Source: Amycolatopsis pittospori (GTDB taxonomy: Bacteria; Actinomycetota; Actinomycetes; Mycobacteriales; Pseudonocardiaceae). From it: a DNA stretch of 64,000 nucleotides. The notes beneath the pieces were generated by a model that was not told the DNA's origin, searched no databases, and was given only the letters and a program-made list of their open reading frames with translations. The DNA lies in the NCBI RefSeq assembly GCF_013870525.1, contig NZ_JACBXD010000001.1, positions 62,001 to 126,000 of the forward strand, in the 5' to 3' direction. Both the position numbers and the translations under genes were made by a program. Below, in pieces: positions 10,890 through 18,219 of this stretch. Position 1 is the first letter of the stretch. The number at the start of each line of letters is the position of its first letter.

Positions 10890-10961
10890 GGCAGGACAGT
10901 CCACCATGACCGTTTCAGCAGTCGAGAAACGGCCCTCTCCCGGCGTAAAGTGGAGCGGACC

Positions 10962-11375
10962 ATGATGGATGCCGAACCCGCCCCAGAACCCGGTCCGGAA
11001 CCGTCCGGCGAAGCCCGGTTTCACGCCTTCCGGCAGGCCGAGGCACTGGTCGAAAAACGCAGACCGCTCGACGCGCTGAAAGCCCTCGAGCCGCTGCTGG
11101 AGCACGAAACCGACAAACCGAGCGTGCAGCTGCTGGCGGGCCGCGCGTACTTCCACTCCGCGCAGTTGCGGCGGGCCGAGCGCGCCTTCACCCGGGTGTT
11201 GGAACTGGACCCCACCGATCATTACGCGCGGTTCGTGCTCGGGCGGACGCTGCAGCGCCTCGGCCGGTTCACCGAGGCGCTCGCCCAGTTGCGCATCGCC
11301 TCCGCGATGCATCCGATCCCGGAGTATCTGGAAGCGATCAGCGAGGTCAACGCGCGTATCGCGCTGAGTGACTAG
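10962..11375 (+). CDS. Tetratricopeptide-repeat protein
   Basis: 137-aa cytoplasmic helical protein. After an acidic Pro-rich N-terminus (about 17 residues), at least two TPR units are visible: AGRAYFHSAQLRRAERAFTR with LELDPTDHYA, then LGRTLQRLGRFTEALAQLR. The start is fixed by a GGAG ribosome site 6 bases upstream. It has no enzymatic signature, and TPR proteins serve as protein-interaction scaffolds. It converges on the XRE-cupin regulator across a hairpin. Confidence 0.8.
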   Translation: MMDAEPAPEPGPEPSGEARFHAFRQAEALVEKRRPLDALKALEPLLEHETDKPSVQLLAGRAYFHSAQLRRAERAFTRVLELDPTDHYARFVLGRTLQRLGRFTEALAQLRIASAMHPIPEYLEAISEVNARIALSD

Positions 11376-11376
11376 C

Positions 11377-11413
11377 GTCGAAGAGAGCAAGGGACCTTTG
11401 CTGTCACTTCGAC
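11377..11413. terminator. Bidirectional hairpin between convergent genes
   Basis: A two-tier hairpin lies between the convergent TPR and XRE-cupin genes. The outer stem is GTCGAAG/CTTCGAC (11377-11383 with 11407-11413). The inner stem is AGCAA/TTGCT around GGGACCT. The GGGACCTTT core recurs in the hairpin at 40583-40639. The 3' end of the XRE gene overlaps it. Confidence 0.5.
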
Positions 11414-11973
11414 TTGGCCCGCATATGCGCGCGCTCGCCCTGCTTCCCGAACAGCACCAGCAGTTCCACCGGCCCCGGCCCCGCGCTGCCGAACCAGTGC
11501 GGCACCCGGGTGTCGAACTCGGCCGCTTCGCCCGGCCCCATCGTGAAGTCGCGGTCGCCGAGCACCGCGCGTAGCCGTCCACTGAGGACGTACATCCATT
11601 CGTAGCCTTCGTGCGTCCGTTGCACCGGCTCGATGTCCTCGACCGGGATCAGCAGTTTGAACGCCTGCGGCTGGCCCGGCTGCGCGCTCAGCGACCAGGC
11701 GGTGAAGCGGCCGAACCTCTGCGGTTTCATCCGGACCCTCGGGTCGGACGGTTCGGGCTCGCCGACCAGTTCGTCGAGCGGGACCTTGTGTGCCTCGGAC
11801 AACGTCAGCAGCAATTCCAAAGTGGCCTTCCGCGTGCCCGATTCGAGCCGCGAGAGCGTGCTGGCGGAGATCCCCGTCGCTTCCGAGAGCGCGGAGAGGG
11901 TGGTGCCGCGTTCCTTGCGGAGCTGCTTGAGCCTCGGGCCGACCTCGGCGAGCCGCCGTTCGATGTCCTCCAT
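11404..11973 (-). CDS. XRE-family regulator with C-terminal cupin domain
   Basis: 189-aa transcription factor: an N-terminal helix-turn-helix (residues about 8-62, with GTTLSALSEATGISASTLSRLESG) and a C-terminal cupin barrel (EGYEWMYVLSGRLRAVLG, GEAAEFDTRVPHWF) that usually binds a small ligand or metal. The start MEDIERRLAEVG lies 66 bases from the divergent oxidoreductase start. Repeated TTGCC half-sites between the two genes make auto- and cross-regulation likely. Members of this family (PuuR-like) often repress a neighbouring catabolic or redox gene. Confidence 0.88.
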   Translation of the reverse strand: MEDIERRLAEVGPRLKQLRKERGTTLSALSEATGISASTLSRLESGTRKATLELLLTLSEAHKVPLDELVGEPEPSDPRVRMKPQRFGRFTAWSLSAQPGQPQAFKLLIPVEDIEPVQRTHEGYEWMYVLSGRLRAVLGDRDFTMGPGEAAEFDTRVPHWFGSAGPGPVELLVLFGKQGERAHMRAKSK

Positions 11974-11982
11974 TTCTCCAGT

Positions 11983-11997
11983 TTGCCAAACCGGCAA
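11983..11997. promoter_or_regulatory. Candidate operator TTGCC-N5-GGCAA
   Basis: An inverted repeat sits in the 66-bp divergent gap between the XRE-cupin gene and the oxidoreductase gene. A third TTTGCCA copy lies exactly 21 bp further on (12003-12009), two helical turns away, and overlaps the predicted -35 of the oxidoreductase promoter. Best candidate binding site for the XRE regulator. Confidence 0.45.
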
Positions 11998-12003
11998 TGA
12001 ACT

Positions 12004-12032
12004 TTGCCAGATCTCCGCCGGAACCGGATGCT
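12004..12032 (+). promoter_or_regulatory. Predicted promoter of the thioredoxin-reductase-like gene
   Basis: -35 TTGCCA (12004-12009), 17-bp spacer, -10 GATGCT (12027-12032). Transcription would start at about 12039-12040, the ATG itself, giving a leaderless mRNA. No ribosome site is visible, which agrees. Confidence 0.4.
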
Positions 12033-12039
12033 CGTCACC

Positions 12040-12948
12040 ATGAGCAACGAATTCGACGTGGTGATCATCGGTGGCGGTGTCGCGGGTCTCAGCGCGGCCC
12101 TGGTCCTCGGCCGGGCGCGGCGCAAGGTCGTCGTGATCGACGCGGGCACCCCTCGCAACACGCCCGCCGCGCACGCGCAGGGATTCCTGACCAGGGACGG
12201 CATTCCACCTAAAGAACTACTCGCGCTGGGCCGCGACGAAATCCGCGGCTACGGCGTCGAGATCATCGACGACGTCGTCCACCGGTTGCGGCGCGACAAG
12301 GCGGTGGAGCTGGGGAGCGGACGCGTCGTCACCGGGCGCCGGATCCTGATGGCGACCGGGCTGGCCGACGAACTGCCGGACGTCCCCGGCGTCGCGGAAC
12401 GCTTCGGCACCGACGTGCTGCACTGCCCGTACTGCCACGGCTGGGAAGTGCGCGACAAGCGCTTCGGCGTCCTCGCAACTTCCGACAAGTCGGTGCACCA
12501 GGCGCTGATCGTCTGGCAGTGGAGCAAGGACCTGACGTTCTTCACGCATACACAGGAGATCTCGGCCGAAGACCGGGCGAAGCTGACCGGGCTGGGCATC
12601 CGGATCGTCGACGGGAAGGTGTCCGAGCTCGCCGTCGAGAACGACAGGCTGACCGGCGTCCGGCTCGTGAACGGCGAACTCGTCGAACGCGATGTCGTGT
12701 TCGTCGGCCCGAAGTTCGTCCCGCACGACAAGCTCCTCGACCAGATCGGCTGCGAACGCACCGAAACCGGTTTCGTCGCGGTGGACGAGCAGGGCCGCAC
12801 GAGCGTGGACGGCGTCTGGGCGGCCGGGAACGTCGTCGATCCGATGGCGCAGCTCGTCGTCGCGGCCGGCGAGGCCTACAAGCTGGCGACGGTCCTCAAC
12901 TTCGATCTGGTCACCGAGGATCAGGGCGCGACGCTGGCGTCCGCGTAG
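12040..12948 (+). CDS. NAD(P)/FAD-dependent oxidoreductase, thioredoxin-reductase-like
   Basis: 302-aa flavoprotein. The FAD-binding Rossmann motif VVIIGGGVAGLSAALVLGRA is at the N-terminus, a single CPYCHGW redox motif is near residue 130, and the C-terminal FAD motif GVWAAGNVV is near 265. Similar short proteins with CPYC are common in actinobacteria beside small regulators. Their electron acceptor is usually unknown, since the canonical TrxR motif is CATC. The second GxGxxG for NAD(P)H (expected after the CxxC) is not intact (RFGVLATSDKS). It converges with the next gene and overlaps its 3' end by 28 bases. Confidence 0.85.
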   Translation: MSNEFDVVIIGGGVAGLSAALVLGRARRKVVVIDAGTPRNTPAAHAQGFLTRDGIPPKELLALGRDEIRGYGVEIIDDVVHRLRRDKAVELGSGRVVTGRRILMATGLADELPDVPGVAERFGTDVLHCPYCHGWEVRDKRFGVLATSDKSVHQALIVWQWSKDLTFFTHTQEISAEDRAKLTGLGIRIVDGKVSELAVENDRLTGVRLVNGELVERDVVFVGPKFVPHDKLLDQIGCERTETGFVAVDEQGRTSVDGVWAAGNVVDPMAQLVVAAGEAYKLATVLNFDLVTEDQGATLASA

Positions 12949-13631
12949 GCGTCGGCCGCGCTGAAGACCTCCTGGACGTACGGGACGGCCGGGTTGAACA
13001 CCCGCATCGACTTCCACCAGCCCGCCGGGGTCGCGACGTCGTCGCCGTCGGCGCACAGATAGCGGGCGGTGGCGAACGCGGTGTCACTGAGGTTCTTCGG
13101 ATCCGGTTGCTTCCCGTCGCCGCTGGCGCGCACGGCCTGCTTGGCCCAGACGTCGGCCGGCAGGGTGATCGGGCCGGGCCTGCCCTGAGCCGCCTCGACG
13201 CGGGAGATCCCGGCGAGGGTCGCCCACGAAAGGTGACAACCCGGCTTCTGCCGCCGGAGCCACATCTCGGCGCGGCCGTAGGCGGAGACATCGGCGACGG
13301 CGATCCGCGTCTTGCCTGCCACGCGCCGCGCCCAAGTGTCGAGTTCGGCTTCGTCGGAGACCGTGGGCCGGTCGGGCGGCGCGGCGAGCCCGGCTCGCGG
13401 CGTCGCCACCCCCGGCTGCGGTTTCTGATCCGGAACCGGGAGCGCGGGCTGGGGTTCCGTCGGCTTGGGCGGCTCTTCCCCGCCCGGCCGGTTCACCCCG
13501 ACGGTCATGATCAGCACCACGCAGGTGACGACGAGCCCGCCCGCCAGGGCCAGCCTCGGGACGAACGGGCGCACCGGCGGACGCGGGAACTCTTCAGGGG
13601 CATCGACACTCGACTGGGTGGTTTCGGCCAC
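12921..13631 (-). CDS. Membrane-anchored lytic transglycosylase-like protein (divergent)
   Basis: 236 aa: a cytoplasmic N-terminus of about 25 residues, one membrane helix (about 27-45), a Pro-rich linker (about 50-90), then a transglycosylase-like domain. The motif GCHLSWATLAGISRVEAA parallels GCHIDWALIASIGRIES in the larger enzyme at 6568-7731, so the putative catalytic Glu is retained. The segment between this and ARYLCADG is much shorter than in the other enzyme, and the QFIPSTW substrate-groove motif is absent. It may be a reduced-activity or regulatory paralogue. Its end overlaps the convergent oxidoreductase gene by 28 bases. Confidence 0.75.
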   Translation of the reverse strand: MAETTQSSVDAPEEFPRPPVRPFVPRLALAGGLVVTCVVLIMTVGVNRPGGEEPPKPTEPQPALPVPDQKPQPGVATPRAGLAAPPDRPTVSDEAELDTWARRVAGKTRIAVADVSAYGRAEMWLRRQKPGCHLSWATLAGISRVEAAQGRPGPITLPADVWAKQAVRASGDGKQPDPKNLSDTAFATARYLCADGDDVATPAGWWKSMRVFNPAVPYVQEVFSAADAYADASVAP

Positions 13632-13838
13632 CCGGTCACCCTACTTCGCCACACTGCCGGGTGATGACCCATTCGGAGGACAGTGCAAGCAGACGGTAAA
13701 CCTTCCCGCGCACCTGTCGATTCGTTATGTGATTTCCGCAGGCCACGCTGACCTGCGGATCAGTTCCGCGACCACGTCCGATCAAGGTCTCCCAGGGCGT
13801 TTCATCCCTATTTCGAATCGCTCACTTCACCTGGACTT

Positions 13839-13857
13839 TCAGGCAAGCCTTACCTAA
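13839..13857 (+). promoter_or_regulatory. IdeR/DtxR-like iron box upstream of efeU
   Basis: Matches 15 of 19 positions of the DtxR/IdeR consensus as I know it (TTAGGTTAGSCTAACCTAA), reading TCAGGCAAGCCTTACCTAA. It lies 39 bases before the efeU GTG and overlaps the probable -10 region, so iron-loaded IdeR would repress the operon. Confidence 0.7.
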
Positions 13858-13895
13858 AACCATGAGGTTCTGTCACAACAGCCAGGGAGACGACG

Positions 13896-14738
13896 GTGTG
13901 GTTCGCGAGTGCGCTCATCGGCCTGCGTGAAGGCTTGGAAGCCGCTCTCGTCGTCAGCATCCTCGTCGCTTTCCTGGTCAAGACCGAGCGGCAGCACGCG
14001 CTGCGGTGGGTCTGGCTGGGTGTCGGCGTCGCGATCGCGCTGTCGGTCGGAGTCGGCGCGATCCTCACCTACTCCACCGCGCAGCTTTCGTTCGAACAGC
14101 AAGAACTGCTGGGCGGTGCGCTGTCGATCGTCGCGGTCGCGTTCGTGACGGCGATGATCTTCTGGATGCGCAAGGCGTCGCGGACCATCGCCGCCGAACT
14201 GCGCGGGAAGATGGACGAGGCACTCGACGTCGGGCCTCTGGCCGTCCTGATCCTGTCGTTCTTCGCCGTCGGCCGCGAAGGCCTGGAGACGGCGGTGTTC
14301 TTCTACTCCACCGTCCAGACCGCGCAGACCGGCACGACCGAACCGCTGATCGGCTTCACCGCCGGAATCCTCGTCGCGGTGGCGCTGGCGTACCTGCTCT
14401 ATCGCGGCGCCGTCCGATTCGACCTCGGCAAGTTCTTCACGATCACCGGCGTCCTGCTCGTGTTCGTCGCCGCGGGAGTGCTCGGCTACGGCCTGCACGA
14501 CCTGCAGGAAGCCGCCTTCCTCCCCGGCCTGAACACGCTCGCGTTCGACGCCTCGGCCGTCCTGCCGGAGACCAGCTGGTACGGCGCCCTGCTCAAGGGG
14601 ATCTTCAACTATTCGCAGCAGACCACGGTCCTGCAGGCCGTCGCGTGGGTCGCGTACGTGGCCATCGTGCTGCCCCTCTTCCTCAGGCCCAAGAACAAGG
14701 CCACGGCGGATCCCGCCGCGGCCGCGGTTAAGGAGTGA
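13896..14738 (+). CDS. efeU: Ferrous/ferric iron permease EfeU (FTR1 family)
   Basis: Membrane iron channel of the EfeUOB uptake system, 280 aa with about seven helices. Two REGLE motifs (REGLEAALVV near residue 11 and REGLETAVFF near 127) are the iron-binding signature of FTR1/EfeU. The GTG start is preceded by GGGAGA at 6-base spacing. An IdeR-like box lies just upstream. It is the first gene of efeUOB, with efeO following immediately. Confidence 0.95.
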   Translation: MWFASALIGLREGLEAALVVSILVAFLVKTERQHALRWVWLGVGVAIALSVGVGAILTYSTAQLSFEQQELLGGALSIVAVAFVTAMIFWMRKASRTIAAELRGKMDEALDVGPLAVLILSFFAVGREGLETAVFFYSTVQTAQTGTTEPLIGFTAGILVAVALAYLLYRGAVRFDLGKFFTITGVLLVFVAAGVLGYGLHDLQEAAFLPGLNTLAFDASAVLPETSWYGALLKGIFNYSQQTTVLQAVAWVAYVAIVLPLFLRPKNKATADPAAAAVKE

Positions 14739-14743
14739 CCCCC

Positions 14744-15874
14744 GTGTCTCGTCGATTCCCGCTCGCCGCGCTCGCCGGCGTCGGCGCCTTGGTCCTCACC
14801 GCTTGCGGTGGCGGCGAGGAGACCCCCGCCGCGGCGGGTGGCCCGATCAAGGTCGAAGCGTCGGACAGCGCCTGCGCCGTCGCGGTCACCACCGCGAACG
14901 CCGGCAACCTGACCTTCGAGATCACCAACAAGGGCAGCAAGGTCACCGAGTTCTACCTCTACGCCGACGGCGACCGGATCATGGGCGAGGTCGAAAACAT
15001 CGCGCCGGGGCTGAACCGGCGGCTCATCGTCGAGGTCGCCGAAGCGGGCAAGTACCAGACCGCGTGCAAACCGGGCATGACCGGCGCCGGCATCCGGGGC
15101 GATTTCACCGTCACCGGCGGCGCCGCGAAGCAGACCGACCCGAACTCGCAGAAGGCGCAGGCGGTCAAGAGCTACGCGGAATACGTCGCGAACAACACGA
15201 AGGCGCTCGAAGAGGAGACGACCAAGTTCGTCGACCTGGTGAAGGCGAAGAAGGTCGACGAGGCGAAGGCCGCGTACGCCCGCACCCGCGTTTACTTCGA
15301 ACGTGTCGAGCCGGTGGCCGAGAAGTTCGGCGATCTCGACCCGAAGATCGACGCGCGCGAGGCCGACCTCGAAGCGGGCCAGAAGTTCACCGGGTTCCAC
15401 CGGCTGGAGAAGGACCTCTGGGTCACCGGCCTGCAGGCGGACGCCCCGCAGATCGCCGACCAGCTGCTGGCCGACGTCAAGGAACTGGTCGCCAAATCGG
15501 CCGCGATCGAGTTGAACGCGCTCGACCTGGCCAACGGTGCCAAGGAACTGCTCGACGAGATCGCCACCGGCAAGATCACCGGCGAGGAAGAAGCGTTCTC
15601 GCACACCGACCTCTCGGACTTCCAGGGAAACCTCGACGGCTCGAAGGCCGCCATCAACTCGCTGCGCCCGCTGCTGCAGGCCAAGGACCCGGCCCTGGTG
15701 TCCACTTTGGACAAGGAATTCGGCACCGTGCAGGCGCTGCTGGACAAGCAGCGCGAAGGCGACGGCTTCAAGCTGTACACCGCGCTGAGCCAGGACCAGA
15801 TCAAGGAGTTCGCGTCGGCCGTGGACGCGCTGAGCGAGCCGCTGAGCAAGGTCGCGGAGGTCGCGGCGCAATGA
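14744..15874 (+). CDS. efeO: Iron uptake lipoprotein EfeO (cupredoxin plus imelysin/M75)
   Basis: Extracytoplasmic component that delivers iron to EfeU, 376 aa. A lipoprotein signal (lipobox LTAC, Cys near residue 24) is followed by an EfeO-type cupredoxin domain (to about residue 125) and an imelysin-like helical domain with the GFHRLEKDLW motif (the HxxE-type metal site). The GTG at 14744 is preferred over the one at 14735 because AAGGAG ends 8 bases before it. It is coupled to efeB by an ATGA overlap. Confidence 0.93.
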   Translation: MSRRFPLAALAGVGALVLTACGGGEETPAAAGGPIKVEASDSACAVAVTTANAGNLTFEITNKGSKVTEFYLYADGDRIMGEVENIAPGLNRRLIVEVAEAGKYQTACKPGMTGAGIRGDFTVTGGAAKQTDPNSQKAQAVKSYAEYVANNTKALEEETTKFVDLVKAKKVDEAKAAYARTRVYFERVEPVAEKFGDLDPKIDAREADLEAGQKFTGFHRLEKDLWVTGLQADAPQIADQLLADVKELVAKSAAIELNALDLANGAKELLDEIATGKITGEEEAFSHTDLSDFQGNLDGSKAAINSLRPLLQAKDPALVSTLDKEFGTVQALLDKQREGDGFKLYTALSQDQIKEFASAVDALSEPLSKVAEVAAQ

Positions 15875-17136
15875 CCGATACCGAGCACACCCGGGTCTCC
15901 CGCCGGAAGCTGTTCGGCATGGCGGGAGCGGGTGCCGCTCTGGTCGGCACCGGCGCGGCGGCCGGGATCGGCGCCGAACGGCTCTTCGGCGAGGGCGATC
16001 CGGCGCAGGCGGCACAGCAGGTCGTCGCGTTCCACGGCGAGCACCAGGCCGGGATCGTCACGCCGGTGCAGGAGAACCTGCACTTCGTGGCGCTCGACGT
16101 GACGACGAAGGATCGCGAGAAGCTGGTCAAACTGCTGCGCACCTGGACGGACGCGGCCCGGCGGATGACCGCGGGCCAGGAGGTCGGGACGGGCGGCGCC
16201 GTCGGTGGCGCCCCCGCCGCCCCGCCGAGCGACACCGGCGAGGCGCTCGATCTCGCGGCGTCGTCACTGACGCTCACCATCGGTTTCGGCCCTTCGCTGT
16301 TCGACGACCGGTTCGGCCTGGCTGCGAAGCGCCCGGCCGCGCTGATCGATCTCCCTCTCTTCCCGGCGGACAAGCTCGACCCCGCGCGCAGCGGCGGCGA
16401 CATCTGTATCCAGGCGTGCGCCGACGATCCGCAGGTCGCGGTGCACGCGATCCGGAACCTGGTGCGGCTGGGCTTCGGCGTCACCGAGGTGCGCTGGTCG
16501 CAACTCGGATTCGGCCGGAGCTCGTCGACGTCGCGGGCGCAGGCCACGCCGCGGAACCTGTTCGGTTTCAAGGACGGCACGCGCAACATCAAGGCCGAAG
16601 AGGCCGACCTGCTCCGCGACCAGGTGTGGACGACCGCCGAGGACGGCCAGCCGTGGATGGCGGGCGGGACGTTCCTGGTGGCGCGCCGGATCCGGATGCA
16701 TATCGAGACCTGGGACCGGGAATCGTTGCAGGGCCAGGAAGGCATCGTCGGCCGTACCAAGGGCACGGGCGCGCCGCTGGGCCAGGCCGCCGAGTTCGAC
16801 GAACCCGATTTCACCGTGGGCGGTGCCGGCGGGGAGAAACTGATCGCGGCAGACTCGCACGTCCGGCTGGCCTCGCACGAGAACCTGAACGGCGCACGCA
16901 TCCTGCGGCGCGGTTACAACTTCGTCGACGGCTCCGACGGCGTCGGACACCTGGAGGCCGGGTTGTTCTTCCTCGCCTTCAACCGGGACTCGCGCAAACA
17001 GTTCGTGCCGATGCAGCAGGCGCTGTCGTCGAAGGACGCCATGATGGAGTACCTGCAGCACACCGGATCCGCCCATTTCGCCGTACCTCCGGGCGTACGC
17101 GAAGGCGGTTTCTGGGGTGAAGGACTGTTCGCTTGA
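15871..17136 (+). CDS. efeB: Tat-exported DyP-type heme peroxidase EfeB
   Basis: Heme-containing peroxidase of the EfeUOB system, 421 aa, exported folded by the Tat pathway. It has the twin-arginine motif SRRKLF (residues 10-15) and a hydrophobic Ala/Gly stretch. The DyP signature GFKDGTRN lies near residue 231, and the late segment RRGYNFVDG and FLAFNRD carries conserved heme-pocket residues. EfeB is reported to oxidise Fe(II) or recover iron from heme. The ATG overlaps the efeO stop by 4 bases. The stop codon lies inside the dyad described next. Confidence 0.95.
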   Translation: MTDTEHTRVSRRKLFGMAGAGAALVGTGAAAGIGAERLFGEGDPAQAAQQVVAFHGEHQAGIVTPVQENLHFVALDVTTKDREKLVKLLRTWTDAARRMTAGQEVGTGGAVGGAPAAPPSDTGEALDLAASSLTLTIGFGPSLFDDRFGLAAKRPAALIDLPLFPADKLDPARSGGDICIQACADDPQVAVHAIRNLVRLGFGVTEVRWSQLGFGRSSSTSRAQATPRNLFGFKDGTRNIKAEEADLLRDQVWTTAEDGQPWMAGGTFLVARRIRMHIETWDRESLQGQEGIVGRTKGTGAPLGQAAEFDEPDFTVGGAGGEKLIAADSHVRLASHENLNGARILRRGYNFVDGSDGVGHLEAGLFFLAFNRDSRKQFVPMQQALSSKDAMMEYLQHTGSAHFAVPPGVREGGFWGEGLFA

Positions 17137-17163
17137 CCTCCAGCTAACTGGAGGTCGCACACT
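17133..17163 (+). promoter_or_regulatory. MerR/SoxR-type promoter: dyad in a 19-bp spacer
   Basis: -35 TTGACC (17133-17138) and -10 CACACT (17158-17163) are separated by 19 bp, the long spacing typical of MerR-family promoters. A perfect dyad GACCTCCAG-CTAA-CTGGAGGTC (17135-17156) fills the spacer. Its core differs from the SoxR box (CCTCAAGTTAACTTGAGG, from memory) at 3 symmetric-type positions in 18. The start point predicted 7 bases after the -10 is the A of the next gene's ATG. Alternative: a small terminator for efeB. Confidence 0.5.
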
Positions 17164-17169
17164 CGCATC

Positions 17170-17580
17170 ATGTTCAGTGAAGCGGAAATCGACTACCTCG
17201 CCACGCAAGGCCTCGGACGGCTGGCCACGGCGCAGCCGGACGGCACGCTGCAGATCAGCCCGGTCGGCTACACCTACAACACCGAGACCCGGACGATCGA
17301 CATCGCCGGCTACGAACTGGCGAAGAGCAAGAAGTTCCGGAACGTGGCCGAGAACGGGCGCGCCGCGTTCGTGGTGGACGACATGCCGTCGCAGGACCCG
17401 CCGAGGGTTCGCTGCCTGGAGATCCGCGGTCGCGCCGAGGCGCTGACCGGGGTCCTGACCCCCGACGGCCATCTCGACGGCGCGGTGATCAGGATCCACC
17501 CGTCCCGGATCATCAGCCTCGGCGTCGACGACCCGGACCACGACCCGCTGGACCTCGTTCCGCACAACCGGAACGTCTGA
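17170..17580 (+). CDS. PPOX-class (F420- or flavin-dependent) oxidoreductase
   Basis: 136-aa split-barrel protein of the pyridoxamine-phosphate-oxidase-like superfamily: the N-terminal FSEAEIDYLATQGLGRLATAQPDGTLQISPVGY is typical, and the RCLEIRGRAEAL strand follows. Actinobacterial members of this length often use coenzyme F420 and reduce small substrates. No ribosome site is visible and the predicted transcription start is the ATG, so it is probably leaderless. Regulation by a MerR-family protein encoded elsewhere is inferred from the promoter. Substrate unknown. Confidence 0.85.
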   Translation: MFSEAEIDYLATQGLGRLATAQPDGTLQISPVGYTYNTETRTIDIAGYELAKSKKFRNVAENGRAAFVVDDMPSQDPPRVRCLEIRGRAEALTGVLTPDGHLDGAVIRIHPSRIISLGVDDPDHDPLDLVPHNRNV

Positions 17581-17584
17581 ACGC

Positions 17585-17641
17585 GTGTCATGAACGGACC
17601 TTTCATAACAGGTTTTGTTATGAAAGGTCCGTTCATGACAC
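17585..17641. terminator. Long perfect hairpin between convergent genes
   Basis: A 25-bp perfect stem (17585-17609 with 17617-17641, 7-nt loop) lies between the convergent PPOX gene and the last gene of the ECF/ABC operon. It is an obvious bidirectional terminator. The arm contains GGACCTTT, the same core as at 11390 and 40590. TTTT in the loop is unusual for this GC-rich DNA. Confidence 0.8.
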
Positions 17642-17649
17642 AAGTTAGG

Positions 17650-18219
17650 TCAGCGACGAGTGCCGAAGACCGCGTAGGAACCGAAGCCGACCACAGCGAA
17701 CCCCACCGCGGTCCACGTGGCCGCGGCGACGTCCACGGGCTGGAAGAGCCAGGTCGCGATCTGCGTGACCGTCTCGCTGTCCCGATCGAACGGCGTGAAG
17801 AACGCGACCGTGAACGCGAACAGCGGCAACGTCCAGCCGAAGGCGCCACCGAACAGGACCGCGGCGAGTCCGACGAGCCCGAGCAGGCCGGCCGCGTCCC
17901 GCACGATGATCCCCACCGGGACCTGCGCCGTCTCCCACAGTCGCGGCAGCAGAACGGCCCCGAGGGCGAGGCCGCCGATCAGCAGCAGATGCAGGCCGCG
18001 CCGAGGTAGCCAGCGGATGGCGGCGGATCGGTCGAGGTCGGCGTCCTGCCCGCTCAGGCCGGTGGCGGTCACCGCGATCCCCACCGTGAGCGCGAGGGAG
18101 ACCGGCAGCAGCGACCAGTGGTCCCGCGCCAGGAACCACAGCACCGCCATGCTCACCACCAGCGCCGAGAGCGACGCCGGTACCGACCGCGAACGCGCGT
18201 AGAGCACCGCCCACCTCAT
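17650..18219 (-). CDS. Membrane protein, last gene of ECF/ABC operon
   Basis: 189-aa integral membrane protein with about five or six hydrophobic helices (SLSALVVSMAVLWFLA, LLPVSLALTVGIAVTAT, LLLIGGLALGAVLL, the AAGLLGLVGLAAVLFGG region, AAATWTAVGFAVVGFG). It has no recognised catalytic motif. The start MRWAVLYARSRS forms an ATGA overlap with the upstream permease gene. The likely role is a second membrane half of the ABC-2-type transporter. The first part of the protein resembles ABC-2 helices only in general character, so this is inference. Confidence 0.75.
   Translation of the reverse strand: MRWAVLYARSRSVPASLSALVVSMAVLWFLARDHWSLLPVSLALTVGIAVTATGLSGQDADLDRSAAIRWLPRRGLHLLLIGGLALGAVLLPRLWETAQVPVGIIVRDAAGLLGLVGLAAVLFGGAFGWTLPLFAFTVAFFTPFDRDSETVTQIATWLFQPVDVAAATWTAVGFAVVGFGSYAVFGTRR

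Noticed and set aside
12519..13664. Plus-strand frame across the oxidoreductase and transglycosylase genes
   Set aside because: Low-complexity, no start signal, antisense to a real gene.
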